DNA of 64,000 nt from NCBI GenBank assembly GCA_016745075.1, contig JADGDD010000004.1, positions 248,001 to 312,000 on the forward strand, given 5' to 3'. How positions within the stretch are numbered: the stretch's first letter is position 1; every line of letters begins with the position of its first letter. Under the pieces are notes generated by a model. The model did no database searches and was not told the DNA's origin. It saw only the letters and a list, made by a program, of their open reading frames with translations. The translations under genes were made by a program, and so were the position numbers. Source of the DNA: Planctomycetota bacterium. GTDB lineage: Bacteria; Planctomycetota; UBA11346. Shown here piece by piece: positions 9,161 to 18,206 of this stretch.

Positions 9161-10741
9161 ATGACCAATACTCGTCTCCATAAATCTTTAGCAGATGCCT
9201 ACAGTGCCAATGATGATACCGTTCAATCATGGTTTGGTGGTCCTTGGGAATCTACTGACGCACTTGCAGATTGGGTCAACCACATTGACCCCAAACAACA
9301 CACGTGGGACCGACCACAATTAAGTAGTATCGCCCTACAGGCTGTTGCTGACTATAGTTCACCATCACACAATAACGCTCATGCCATTAAAAATGCTACA
9401 GCACTTGCGCAAGATAATACCTGGGTGGTCGTTACCGGACAACAACCTGCTATTGGTGGCGGGCCTCTGTATACACTGGTTAAAACGGCCCACGCTATTT
9501 CAACCTGCCGACGTTTACAGAAAAAAGGGATGCGTGTTGTTCCTGTTTTCTGGTGTGCCAGTGAAGACCATGACGAAGGCGAAGCAAATCATGCAGACTT
9601 TCTACGGACAGACGGTAAAACGGCTCGTTATACCCAAGCCTTAACCATTCCTGGTGCCAGCACCCGCTATCAACCGGCGAAAAACTGGTGGCAAGATATT
9701 CATTCTTTTTGTCAGGAAGAATATGGCCGTAATCTTGGTACTGATTTTCTTGAAAAATTCCAACCGCTTGAAAACGAAGGCATGGGCGCTTGGTTATGCA
9801 GGCTCATGGCCGCGCTCTTTGCCGAAGATGGTTTAATTTGCTTGGAAGCATGGCGTCTACGCCCGCTCTGGTCTTCTGCTCTACCAACAATTCTTTCTGA
9901 ATGGCCACGCTCACCGCTTGCTCGTCGTCGTGAACAAGTCACCAATGCTGGTTTTGCCGATGCGCTTGGTCCCCTCTTACAGGCACCGCTATTTCTTGAT
10001 CAGCCACACAAACGCACGCCACTCAGTCATGAAGCCGCGCAGCAACTCGTCAGTCAACAACACAACGTCAACCAAGCCAATCAGAATATTTCCACGGGCG
10101 CTGCCCTCCGCCCTGTGGTTCAACAATTAGCATTACCAGCGTTGGCCTATATTGCAGGGCCGGGCGAAATTACCTACCACGCGTTAATTGGGCCACTGTA
10201 CAAAACACTCGGCGCACCCATGCCACGTTTAGTTCCACGCCTTTCTGCCTATCTCATTTCTTCACGACTAGAGCGCCATCTTTCCAGTTGGGGCGTAAAG
10301 CCTGAAGATACCTGGGGAGAGATGCCCAGTCCCAAACTGCGCAGCCAAGCACCAAATATTAAAAAAGGGCTTGATGCCATTGAGCTTGGTATTCAAACTT
10401 TAGAAACAGCTACTTCCGCAGATGACCGAGATATGACTCAGCGCTTGGACACCAGCCTGATAAAATTAAAACGAGAATATGAACGTCTACAAAAAAGTTT
10501 AGAGCGTGGTGAACGCCGTCACCGCAAGCTCGCACCTTTTTCTTCTCTACTCAATCAGATCTTTCCAAAAAACAAACCACAAGATCGCATTATGAGTATG
10601 TATCAAGCGCTCTATAATTTTGGCCCAGGCTTAGCACATGTTCTTATTCATGCGGCCACCCAAAATATTGCTGGTGCTCATGTCACCATTAAAATGGGCA
10701 GCACCAACGCCGAAACGGCGTTATTCCAAAAGAATCAATAG
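9161..10741 (+). CDS. bshC: Bacillithiol biosynthesis cysteine-adding enzyme BshC
   Basis: 526 residues. BshC is proposed to add cysteine to GlcN-malate in the last step of bacillithiol synthesis. The Rossmann-like core shows the family block VVTGQQPAIGGGPLYTL (about residues 89-105) and WCASEDHDEGEAN after it. A C-terminal coiled coil (about 420-465, rich in Glu, Arg and Leu) matches the dimerising helix of the family. Length agrees with known BshC (~540). It starts 3 bases after ispG. BshA and BshB, needed for the earlier steps, are not in the window. Confidence 0.9.
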   Translation: MTNTRLHKSLADAYSANDDTVQSWFGGPWESTDALADWVNHIDPKQHTWDRPQLSSIALQAVADYSSPSHNNAHAIKNATALAQDNTWVVVTGQQPAIGGGPLYTLVKTAHAISTCRRLQKKGMRVVPVFWCASEDHDEGEANHADFLRTDGKTARYTQALTIPGASTRYQPAKNWWQDIHSFCQEEYGRNLGTDFLEKFQPLENEGMGAWLCRLMAALFAEDGLICLEAWRLRPLWSSALPTILSEWPRSPLARRREQVTNAGFADALGPLLQAPLFLDQPHKRTPLSHEAAQQLVSQQHNVNQANQNISTGAALRPVVQQLALPALAYIAGPGEITYHALIGPLYKTLGAPMPRLVPRLSAYLISSRLERHLSSWGVKPEDTWGEMPSPKLRSQAPNIKKGLDAIELGIQTLETATSADDRDMTQRLDTSLIKLKREYERLQKSLERGERRHRKLAPFSSLLNQIFPKNKPQDRIMSMYQALYNFGPGLAHVLIHAATQNIAGAHVTIKMGSTNAETALFQKNQ

Positions 10742-10811
10742 AGAGATTTTTGGAAACCACGAGGTCTTTCAGCAATACCTCTGTATACTGTTTTCCTCTA
10801 CGTAATACGTG

Positions 10812-12452
10812 CTATTCACAGATAACCACAACAAGGGTGAGGTCGTCAAGAAATGGCTCGTCTTTCATAAATCCGTCTATGTCATCATAGAGCGCATCCA
10901 TTATTTGTCGTGAATCTTTTCCTGCGCGTACTGCCGTGCATAAGGCTTCAACCATGCGTTCTTCTTCGTAAACAACACCATCTGCGTTCATTGCTTCTGG
11001 GAAACCGTCTGTGTAGAGGATAATGCAATCTCCACTGTGGAATGGAACCGCTTCTTCTGCTTCTTCACAGGGAATATCTGGCATGATGCCCATAGGCATG
11101 CCGGTGCTATCCAGCCATTGAATATCGCCAGATGCTGGAATGAGTAACAATGGGTTATGACCAGCAGACACATATCGGAACGTTTTTTCTTCACGATTAA
11201 AATCAAGCAAAGCTGCTGTCATAAAACGTTCACTCTTAGAATAACCAAGTGCTTGGCTCACAGCGTTACAACAATCAACAATATCAACGCCGTTATGTAA
11301 TTGCTGCTGTAAAACCGCATGGGCCATTGTTGTGTATAAAGCTGCACCCAAACCGTGACCGGAGACATCTGCGATCATTGCATAGACGTGACTATCCTGC
11401 TCTAAGAAGGTGTAATAATCGCCACCAGTTTCATCACAGGGTTTTGAATCACCGTTAATACGTAAGCCCTCAACATCTAAAGCTGCTTCTGGAAACATAT
11501 TCATCTGAACGGTTGTCGCTAGTTCCATTTCGCTTTGCAAACGTTCTTTTTCCAAACGAGATTTTACAAGCACCGCATTATCCAAGGCAATAGCTGCCAT
11601 GTCACAAACGGCGGTGCCAAATTGTTGGGTATCAGAATCAAATTCATCTTCTGGGTTGGCCACCAAAACCACGCCATTACAACGATCACCGGTCATTAAT
11701 GGCATAACCAGCACGGCATCTAAGTGAGCGTGCAATTGGCTGGTATCTAAGTCACTGGTTATAGATTCACTGTCATAATAATGAACGATACGCTGTTCAA
11801 AAACAACATCCACTAAACGACGTCCATCTTGCATAAGAATAGCATCAGCGTGTGCTTCTTGAATTCCCCATGCATTGCGTATCTGCAAACCACCATCTGC
11901 ATCAACACTAAATACCGCACCCACCTGTGCCTGCACGGTTCTGATCATCGTCTCTAAGATACGAACAAGCAACACGTCCACGTCTAATTCACGCAGTAAT
12001 TGCCCTGCTTCAAGCAACAAGTTCACGCGCTCATGCATATGCCGTAGTTCAGAACCAATAAGCTCGTGACTTTGAATAGCAACCAAAGCAGGTCCAAGAA
12101 CAGCGGCAAATTGATTCATGACATGCGTTTGTGCTGAGCCTGCACAACGTAATAAACCAACCACTTCTTTTCGGTAGAATAAAATATAATCGCCGGGTCT
12201 TTTTTCATGTAACACATCAAGGGCTACTTCATCCGGCGCATCAATAGTCCCCTGCTCTTCTTCTACTAGAGCAGAGCAATACAAAATTTCTTCATCTTCA
12301 TCAAACAAATACACGGCAGCAGGTAAAGCATCTATTGCCGCTAATTGCTGCTTCATTCCTTTCATGAAATCAGAACCACCTTCATTACCAATGAGGGCAT
12401 CTATATGTGCGGCTAAATGCTCTGTTTCTAATTCATTTTGTTGTTCCTGCAT
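10812..12452 (-). CDS. GAF domain PP2C/SpoIIE-type serine phosphatase (RsbU-like)
   Basis: 546 residues. An N-terminal region (about 37-105) has a PAS-like strand pattern (LPAAVYLFDEDEEILYCS). Residues ~143-295 form a GAF domain, a helical linker (295-325) follows, and ~335-546 is the SpoIIE-type PP2C phosphatase with metal-binding GGDYY (Asp345), ADVSGHG (Asp362), LYTDGFPEA and the closing DDLTLVVV. Such proteins dephosphorylate anti-sigma-factor antagonists or other partner proteins in response to a GAF/PAS signal. The gene starts 2 bases after the HDOD gene, so both share an mRNA and probably a signalling role. No anti-sigma factor or antagonist gene is seen nearby. Confidence 0.9.
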   Translation of the reverse strand: MQEQQNELETEHLAAHIDALIGNEGGSDFMKGMKQQLAAIDALPAAVYLFDEDEEILYCSALVEEEQGTIDAPDEVALDVLHEKRPGDYILFYRKEVVGLLRCAGSAQTHVMNQFAAVLGPALVAIQSHELIGSELRHMHERVNLLLEAGQLLRELDVDVLLVRILETMIRTVQAQVGAVFSVDADGGLQIRNAWGIQEAHADAILMQDGRRLVDVVFEQRIVHYYDSESITSDLDTSQLHAHLDAVLVMPLMTGDRCNGVVLVANPEDEFDSDTQQFGTAVCDMAAIALDNAVLVKSRLEKERLQSEMELATTVQMNMFPEAALDVEGLRINGDSKPCDETGGDYYTFLEQDSHVYAMIADVSGHGLGAALYTTMAHAVLQQQLHNGVDIVDCCNAVSQALGYSKSERFMTAALLDFNREEKTFRYVSAGHNPLLLIPASGDIQWLDSTGMPMGIMPDIPCEEAEEAVPFHSGDCIILYTDGFPEAMNADGVVYEEERMVEALCTAVRAGKDSRQIMDALYDDIDGFMKDEPFLDDLTLVVVICE

Positions 12453-12454
12453 GA

Positions 12455-13447
12455 TTAACTCATATCCATTCTAGCGGCGGCAATAATATCATTGACGTGA
12501 ATAAGTAATTCACGGAAGGCATCAGCATCCAAACCAACGCTGGCCAAGGTTTCTGCATCTATCGTAGTTGGGAAGGGATGTTTCTCTTCCAGTCCTATTT
12601 TTTGTAGATTTGTTAAACGTTCAGATAAACGAAGCACCGCAACCGCATATCCTAAATCACCATCTTTATCCAAAGCGTGGTGAGCATTAATAATTCGTGT
12701 CAGCTGTTGTGGTAAACGCCACTTCATTCCCATCCGCTGACCAACCCAAACATGATCAAAACCAATAAGCGCTTGCTCTAAAATCTGAACATCTAGAGCA
12801 GCAACCGTTTCTTGTTCTAATACAAGAGAATTGCCACGGCTTGCCATAATTGGCGCTAAAACGAGTACGCCCATGTCACGCATAAGTCCTGCGATAAAAC
12901 AATTTTCTGCAAGAATGGGATCTTTTCTCGTATCTAAAACAATGCGTCGCGCAAGTGCGGCAGTTGCAATGCTGTTTTGCCACAAGCCCTGATCGGCATA
13001 CCCATAAGCAGACATATCTACCATAAGCATAGACGACACTGATGCTGCCACCACGAGCGAACGCAGACTGTTCATGCCAATAAGCGCTACTGCCTGAGTA
13101 ATAGATGACACTTCATTAGACAAACCATAAAAAGGGCTGTTGACTAATTTTAATAAACGTCCAGTGATAACCATGTCTTGGCGAACGAGTTCTTCTGTAT
13201 CCGCGGCAGAACTTTTTTGATTGCCAGTCATAGATAAAATTTCATTCACCACATGTGAAAGAGCTGGAACCGCATCTATAGCTGCAAGTACTTCCGCTTC
13301 ACTTATTTGACTATCTCCAGCGTGAGGTGTACGAATACGCAAACCATTAGCTGTATCATGATCAGCTGATGACTGACGAGCACTTTCTGCTGCCTTTCGC
13401 CGCCCTTGCGAGCGACGCGAACGCCGAAACTGTAATTCGTCCCCCAT
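12455..13447 (-). CDS. HDOD domain signalling protein
   Basis: 330 residues. A basic N-terminal tail (RRSRRSQGRRKAAES) precedes an HDOD domain (about 50-320) with LLKLVNSPFYGLSNEVSSI and ALIGMNSLRSLVV, the characteristic blocks. HDOD domains are HD-related folds that lack hydrolase activity and act in regulatory complexes (chemotaxis, cell cycle, c-di-GMP or phosphatase partners). Here the HD position reads GLMRDMG, so no metal-binding His-Asp pair is visible. AGGAG lies a suitable distance before the ATG. It directly precedes the PP2C/GAF gene (2-base gap), which is the probable partner. A TATACT hexamer at 13471-13476 (minus strand) may allow a separate promoter. Confidence 0.85.
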   Translation of the reverse strand: MGDELQFRRSRRSQGRRKAAESARQSSADHDTANGLRIRTPHAGDSQISEAEVLAAIDAVPALSHVVNEILSMTGNQKSSAADTEELVRQDMVITGRLLKLVNSPFYGLSNEVSSITQAVALIGMNSLRSLVVAASVSSMLMVDMSAYGYADQGLWQNSIATAALARRIVLDTRKDPILAENCFIAGLMRDMGVLVLAPIMASRGNSLVLEQETVAALDVQILEQALIGFDHVWVGQRMGMKWRLPQQLTRIINAHHALDKDGDLGYAVAVLRLSERLTNLQKIGLEEKHPFPTTIDAETLASVGLDADAFRELLIHVNDIIAAARMDMS

Positions 13448-13502
13448 AATACAAAACTCCTACTCCGAGAAGTATACGAGAAAAGCTGGAATAATGCTAG
13501 CC

Positions 13503-14426
13503 TTAATTAATCGTGCCAAGAGCTTCCAAAACGGCTGCACCAGTTTCTAGCTGGCAATGATCCACCAGTTTCCAACTTTGGTAGTGATGAGTTGTTGCAC
13601 CAGGCTTAACGGTATGCAATGCCCCCATGGTTTCCATTTCTACGAATAGATTATCGGGAGCAACATACGCTGCTATATTTGCCTTCGGTGGATAGTGTCC
13701 ATTTATTTCGGGTTCGGTATGAATAATCAATGATGCTTGGCGCTCTGGGCTAACCATTGCAATACAGCCAGATGGCGTGTCTATCATCCGTTTATTCTCT
13801 CGACCCTGTGGAGTAAGACGGAACACATCATCTTCAACAGTAAATTGCTCATCAACAAACACACCTGGCCCATGGCCCTCTCCCCAGGTACGAAAAAGGT
13901 GAATAGCAACCGTATCCCACGAAGAGCCATCACCAAGTGGCACAAGGTAATAACTGTTGGCGCAGGGCTTGGTGACACTCAGCGCCCATATGCCACAGGC
14001 GTAGAGCTGGACACCATCATTACGTAGCCAGTTATCAACGTGCAAGGTATCGTCATCCATCGCGCGAAGAGTCATGCCACGGGTTGTTCTCGTCTGCAAA
14101 TCATGAGCACCAGCAACGGTGAGCGTATCTTGATCAAAACTTATAGTACAAGGCTGGTTGTCTGGAACATAGGTTGATTCATTTTCATCAGCGCCGCTGG
14201 CAGTTGTCCATACGCGATGACCACCACGTAAAAACCAGGTTTCTTTGTTGTCCACTTCATAGGACAGTTCTGGATCATCTGACCAAAATAAAAAATTCTG
14301 TCCGTCTGGCCTCCGAAAACTTGCCAAACGAGGGCCAAAAGCCGTTACAATAATGGCTTCCATTTTGTCCGTTGCAAAACGAACGGCTTCAAGGCCTTCC
14401 CACGTACACGGTTCTATGATTGCCAT
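13503..14426 (-). CDS. Aldose-1-epimerase-like protein (galactose mutarotase fold, DUF4380-like)
   Basis: 307 residues from the ATG at 14426, which follows AAAGGAAG. The protein is beta-rich with the mutarotase-like features FGPRLASFRRPDGQNFL near the start and RGGHRVWTT further on, as in aldose-1-epimerase relatives of the DUF4380 group. Those proteins bind a sugar on a large beta-sandwich; whether this one is an epimerase or only a sugar-binding protein cannot be told from sequence. The gene starts 10 bases after the stop of the sigma-54 regulator and is on the same mRNA. No signal peptide. Confidence 0.65.
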   Translation of the reverse strand: MAIIEPCTWEGLEAVRFATDKMEAIIVTAFGPRLASFRRPDGQNFLFWSDDPELSYEVDNKETWFLRGGHRVWTTASGADENESTYVPDNQPCTISFDQDTLTVAGAHDLQTRTTRGMTLRAMDDDTLHVDNWLRNDGVQLYACGIWALSVTKPCANSYYLVPLGDGSSWDTVAIHLFRTWGEGHGPGVFVDEQFTVEDDVFRLTPQGRENKRMIDTPSGCIAMVSPERQASLIIHTEPEINGHYPPKANIAAYVAPDNLFVEMETMGALHTVKPGATTHHYQSWKLVDHCQLETGAAVLEALGTIN

Positions 14427-14436
14427 GCTACTTCCT

Positions 14437-15858
14437 TTATACTTTTTTGATTCCAAGCTGATCCATACGTTTTTTTAAGGTAATCCGATTGATACCAAGC
14501 GCCTCTGCTGCTCGCAATTGATTGCCATTACTACGCGCCAATACTTCACGGTACATAATGTCTTCAACTCGATCAATAATGATTTCTTGTATCTGTGATG
14601 TCTTGCTCGCCATTAATTTAGCAACTTCTTGACTCAGCGCACCGCTCAGGCCCATGCCAAGCGCCTCGCCTTGGACGGGGTGAATAGCAAGATGCTCTGA
14701 GCCAATAATACCACCAGTCGCTAACACGGCCGCTTCTTCAATAATATGCTTTAATTCGCGCACATTGCCCGGCCAATCATACTGTGATAGAAATGGCACA
14801 ACGTCATCGGTAATAGCGATATGTTTATTCAAGCGATCTGCTATACGTTCAAGAAAATAGCGTGTTAACTCACTAATATCATCCAATCGATCAACTAAGG
14901 CTGGAACCGCAATCGTAAGTACCCGCAACCGGTAGGATAAATCTTCTCGAAAAACACCGCGCTCAACTTGCGTTTCTAGGTCTCTATGAGTTGCCGCTAA
15001 CACCCGAACATCCACCTGAATTTGTTCGGTGCCACCAACACGGGTGAATGTTTGATCTTCTAAGAAACGTAATAATTTGACCTGTGTTGCTATGGGCAGT
15101 TCACCCACTTCATCTAAAAATAACGTGCCACCATCCGTAGCTTCTATGCGGCCTTTTTTCTGTTCACGGGCATCGGTAAATGCTCCAGCTTCGTGACCAA
15201 ACAATTCACTCTCAACCAAATTATCTGGCAAAGCCCCACAGTTAATGGCAAGAAACGGTTTTTCACTACGCATGCTATGTTGATGAAGCGCACGTGCGAC
15301 TAATTCTTTACCAGAACCAGTTGGCCCAGTAATAAGAACGCTGACATCCGTTCCAGCAGCAGCAGCAATACGACGGTACACTTCCTGCATACGTGGGGTG
15401 GAACCAATCATAGCAACTTGCTGAGGGTGCTCTGCACTTGGCGCAAAGGATGCGGCTAACTGACGGTCACCAATGGCTAATTGTACTTTGGTTAAGAGAT
15501 CATCTAAATCTAAAGGTTTGGGCAGGTAATCAAAAGCACCACGCTGAATAGCGTCAATTGCTGTTTCCATTGTTCCGTGAGCGGTCATAACAATCACAGG
15601 AAGGTGTTGATGTTTTTTTTGAATGTCTGCAAGTAAATCCAGACCCGATGTACCTGGCATACGAATATCGGTAATAACTAAATCTGGACGTTGTTTACGA
15701 ATTGCGCGCATCGCTGCTTTGGCATCCGCACACACCTTAACCACGTACTGCTCTGCTAATAAAGCCTGTTCGAGTGACCAAGCAACGGCTGCCTCATCAT
15801 CAACAATGTAGATTATGGCAGCATCATCTGCTGGCACTGACTGAGGCTTATTCGGCAT
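14437..15858 (-). CDS. Sigma-54-dependent response regulator (NtrC family)
   Basis: 473 residues from the ATG at 15858, preceded by GAGGAG; this start lies 11 bases inside the end of uppS. Residues 14-125 are a receiver domain with phospho-acceptor Asp64 (VITDIRMPG) and Lys114. The AAA+ domain (about 150-385) has Walker A GPTGSGKE and a Walker B ending FLDEVGE. The sigma-54 contact loop reads GAFTDA (225-230) rather than GAFTGA. The C-terminus (about 430-473) is a Fis-type helix-turn-helix (NQLRAAEALGINRITLKKRM). It activates sigma-54 promoters when phosphorylated. The cognate histidine kinase is not nearby, so it may be an orphan regulator. Confidence 0.93.
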   Translation of the reverse strand: MPNKPQSVPADDAAIIYIVDDEAAVAWSLEQALLAEQYVVKVCADAKAAMRAIRKQRPDLVITDIRMPGTSGLDLLADIQKKHQHLPVIVMTAHGTMETAIDAIQRGAFDYLPKPLDLDDLLTKVQLAIGDRQLAASFAPSAEHPQQVAMIGSTPRMQEVYRRIAAAAGTDVSVLITGPTGSGKELVARALHQHSMRSEKPFLAINCGALPDNLVESELFGHEAGAFTDAREQKKGRIEATDGGTLFLDEVGELPIATQVKLLRFLEDQTFTRVGGTEQIQVDVRVLAATHRDLETQVERGVFREDLSYRLRVLTIAVPALVDRLDDISELTRYFLERIADRLNKHIAITDDVVPFLSQYDWPGNVRELKHIIEEAAVLATGGIIGSEHLAIHPVQGEALGMGLSGALSQEVAKLMASKTSQIQEIIIDRVEDIMYREVLARSNGNQLRAAEALGINRITLKKRMDQLGIKKV

Positions 15859-16615
15859 GGGTATCTCCTCGGCCAGTCTTGAGTCTACCAAAACGGCGTT
15901 CACGACCTTCATAGGCCCGTAAGGCATTGTGAAAATCTTCTCGGGTCATTTCTGGCCAATAACAAGGCAAGCTTACAAATTCGGCATAAACACTTTGCCA
16001 CGGCAGAAAATTCGATAAACGCATTTCACCCGCAGTGCGGATAACAACATCCACATCTGGAGCCTCGCCCGTATAGAGATAAGAACCGAACAAGCTACTG
16101 TCCATATCTTCTGGCTGAATCTCACCTTTTTGGGCCGCAATAATAATCGATTTACAGGCATCAACTATTTCATGGCGACCACCGTAAGAGAGCGCAAGCC
16201 GTAAGGTCATACGCTTATGATGAGCAGTAGCTGCTATCGTTTCAAATAAAACAGTACGAGTATCTTCTGGCAACCGATCTAAACGACCAATAGCTTCTAA
16301 ACGAATATCATGTTCTTTCAGTGTTGATAATTCTTTACGCAAAAACGTTTGCAGCAGATCCATCAACGCTTTTATTTCCCGCTGTGGACGTGACCAATTC
16401 TCACTGGAAAAGGCGTATAAGGTAAGGTGTTCAATACCAAGACGAGCACTCTCTGTGGTAATAGAACGAACGGTATCACTACCGCGCTCATGCCCACGAA
16501 CTCGCATCCACCCGCGCTTTTTCGCCCAGCGTCCGTTACCATCCATGATGATAGCCACATGTCGTGGCAAACGCTGGGGATCAAGCTCAAGTAACTGCCA
16601 GTCTACATCAAACAC
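15848..16615 (-). CDS. uppS: Polyprenyl diphosphate synthase UppS (undecaprenyl-PP synthase)
   Basis: 255 residues. It condenses isopentenyl-PP onto farnesyl-PP with cis geometry to form the C55 carrier lipid of peptidoglycan and other envelope glycans. HVAIIMDGNGRWAKKRG carries the catalytic Asp25. Other family blocks are LTLYAFSSENWSRP and IRTAGEMRLSNFLPWQ, close to the usual IRTSGExRLSNFL. Length is normal. The gene lies 31 bases after purA and its end overlaps the next gene, so it is in an operon with purA and the sigma-54 regulator rather than beside the usual cdsA/frr neighbours. Confidence 0.95.
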   Translation of the reverse strand: MFDVDWQLLELDPQRLPRHVAIIMDGNGRWAKKRGWMRVRGHERGSDTVRSITTESARLGIEHLTLYAFSSENWSRPQREIKALMDLLQTFLRKELSTLKEHDIRLEAIGRLDRLPEDTRTVLFETIAATAHHKRMTLRLALSYGGRHEIVDACKSIIIAAQKGEIQPEDMDSSLFGSYLYTGEAPDVDVVIRTAGEMRLSNFLPWQSVYAEFVSLPCYWPEMTREDFHNALRAYEGRERRFGRLKTGRGDTHAE

Positions 16616-16646
16616 GCACTGTAACCTCCGGCCAAATGCTTAAAAC

Positions 16647-17918
16647 TTATCGACAAATGGTTTGTTCACGATCAGGGCCAACACCAATATAACCAACCTT
16701 CACCCCAGTTTGTTGTTCAATGTACTGTACGTACTCTTGTGCAGCGACGGGTAAATCTTCAAAATTACGACAGCCTGTAATATCTTCACTCCAGCCCTGT
16801 AATTTTTCATAAACAGGCTTGGCGCGTGCAAGGTCTTCTACAGATGCTGGCGGCGCATCAATACGCGCACCGTCTAATTCATAGGCAACGCAGATATCAA
16901 TATCGTCACCACTGGAGAGCACATCCAATTTGGTGAGGGCAATTGTATCAACACCATTCAAACGGCAGGCAAAACTGGTAATAACCAAGTCTAACCATCC
17001 ACAACGACGTGGACGACCAGTCGTTGCGCCGTACTCACCACCACGGTCACGCAGTTCTTTACCGGCAACTTCGTCAAGCTCGGTTACAAATGGGCCTTCA
17101 CCAACACGAGTCGTATAGGCTTTTACAATACCGATCACTTCACCTACGTCTTTATGACTAGCGCCAGAACCGGTAATAACCCCGCCAATGCCGGTATTAG
17201 AACTGGTTACGTAGGGGTAGGTACCAAAATCAATATCAAGTAGAACGCCTTGAGCACCCTCAAACATTAAACGTTTGTCTGCAGCCACGGCTTCATGCAC
17301 GATGGCTGCGGTATCGCATACCATTGGGGCCATTGCTTCACAGGCGGGCATAGCTTCTGAAAGAACAGTGTCTAAAGCAAGCGTATCTGCACCAAGCGCC
17401 GCTAATTCTTGGTTAGCAGCATCAACCTGTTTGCTCAGAGCAACGCGGAAGGATTCACTATCACAGACCTGTCCACAACGCAAACCAGTACGAGCCATTT
17501 TATGCTGATAGGTTGGACCGATACCTCGCAGGGTTGTGCCAACTTTACCGGCACCACGAGCTGCTTCACGGGCAGCGTCTAGAGCTTTATGATAGGGCAG
17601 TACCAAATGTGCACGATCGCTGACGCTTAAACGAGGGCGTAAATTAACACCAGCTTCATCTAGGTCTGCTAATTCAGATTGCAGCGCGAGCGGATCTACG
17701 ACAACACCATTGCCAATAACACAGCGCGCGCCTTCATGTAAAGCGCCTGAGGGCAAGAGATGGAGAATTGTTTTTTTGCCGTCTACGACAACCGTATGAC
17801 CAGCATTGGCACCACCCTGACAACGAACCACGACATCAACAGAACCAGATAAGAGATCAATGACTTTACCTTTACCTTCATCACCCCATTGCAAACCAAG
17901 TACAACTGCATTACTCAC
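16647..17918 (-). CDS. purA: Adenylosuccinate synthetase PurA
   Basis: 423 residues from a GTG at 17918, chosen because AAGGAG lies about 7 bases upstream and the protein then begins (M)SNAVVLGLQWGDEGKGK, exactly where the family starts. PurA uses GTP to join IMP and aspartate, the first committed step to AMP. Asp13 of the GDEGKGK loop and His41 of GGANAGHT are at the same numbers as in E. coli. GTTLRGIGPTYQHKMAR and the C-terminal GYIGVGPDREQTI are also present. First gene of the purA-uppS-regulator operon; the region upstream (17919-18206) is the divergent promoter region. Confidence 0.96.
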   Translation of the reverse strand: MSNAVVLGLQWGDEGKGKVIDLLSGSVDVVVRCQGGANAGHTVVVDGKKTILHLLPSGALHEGARCVIGNGVVVDPLALQSELADLDEAGVNLRPRLSVSDRAHLVLPYHKALDAAREAARGAGKVGTTLRGIGPTYQHKMARTGLRCGQVCDSESFRVALSKQVDAANQELAALGADTLALDTVLSEAMPACEAMAPMVCDTAAIVHEAVAADKRLMFEGAQGVLLDIDFGTYPYVTSSNTGIGGVITGSGASHKDVGEVIGIVKAYTTRVGEGPFVTELDEVAGKELRDRGGEYGATTGRPRRCGWLDLVITSFACRLNGVDTIALTKLDVLSSGDDIDICVAYELDGARIDAPPASVEDLARAKPVYEKLQGWSEDITGCRNFEDLPVAAQEYVQYIEQQTGVKVGYIGVGPDREQTICR

Positions 17919-18206
17919 GTATGGACTCCTTCTTCCTATCTTTCTGTAAGCACTTCTTTTACATCGAAACATCAGACACGGCCACAGGGGCGAGGCAGAC
18001 GAACGACAATGCGCGGTCACGCGTACCTCGACAATCTAATGCAAAAAGATTGACAGCAAGCATAACCTTTTACTTGAAAAAAGTGAATGTCGCACAGCCG
18101 TACCAGTAGCAGACAGACAGCATTTCCCTCTCAATTTTCTCACCTTGAAATGATCGGCAAACTACCATATGCTGGTGTATCAGTGAAATAGGGGGCACCT
18201 TTACTT
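17919..18206. other. Divergent intergenic region between purA and an unknown gene
   Basis: 288 bases, the longest gap in the window. On the plus side it carries a good sigma-70-like promoter (18145-18173) for the gene at 18207; on the minus side it must carry the purA operon promoter, for which I see no clear hexamer pair. No coding potential, tRNA fold or repeat was recognised. Confidence 0.5.
18145..18173 (+). promoter_or_regulatory. Sigma-70-like promoter of the gene at 18207
   Basis: TTGAAA (18145-18150), a 17-base spacer, then TATGCT (18168-18173). Both hexamers are close to consensus and spacing is optimal; transcription would start about 27 bases before the ATG. Confidence 0.55.
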
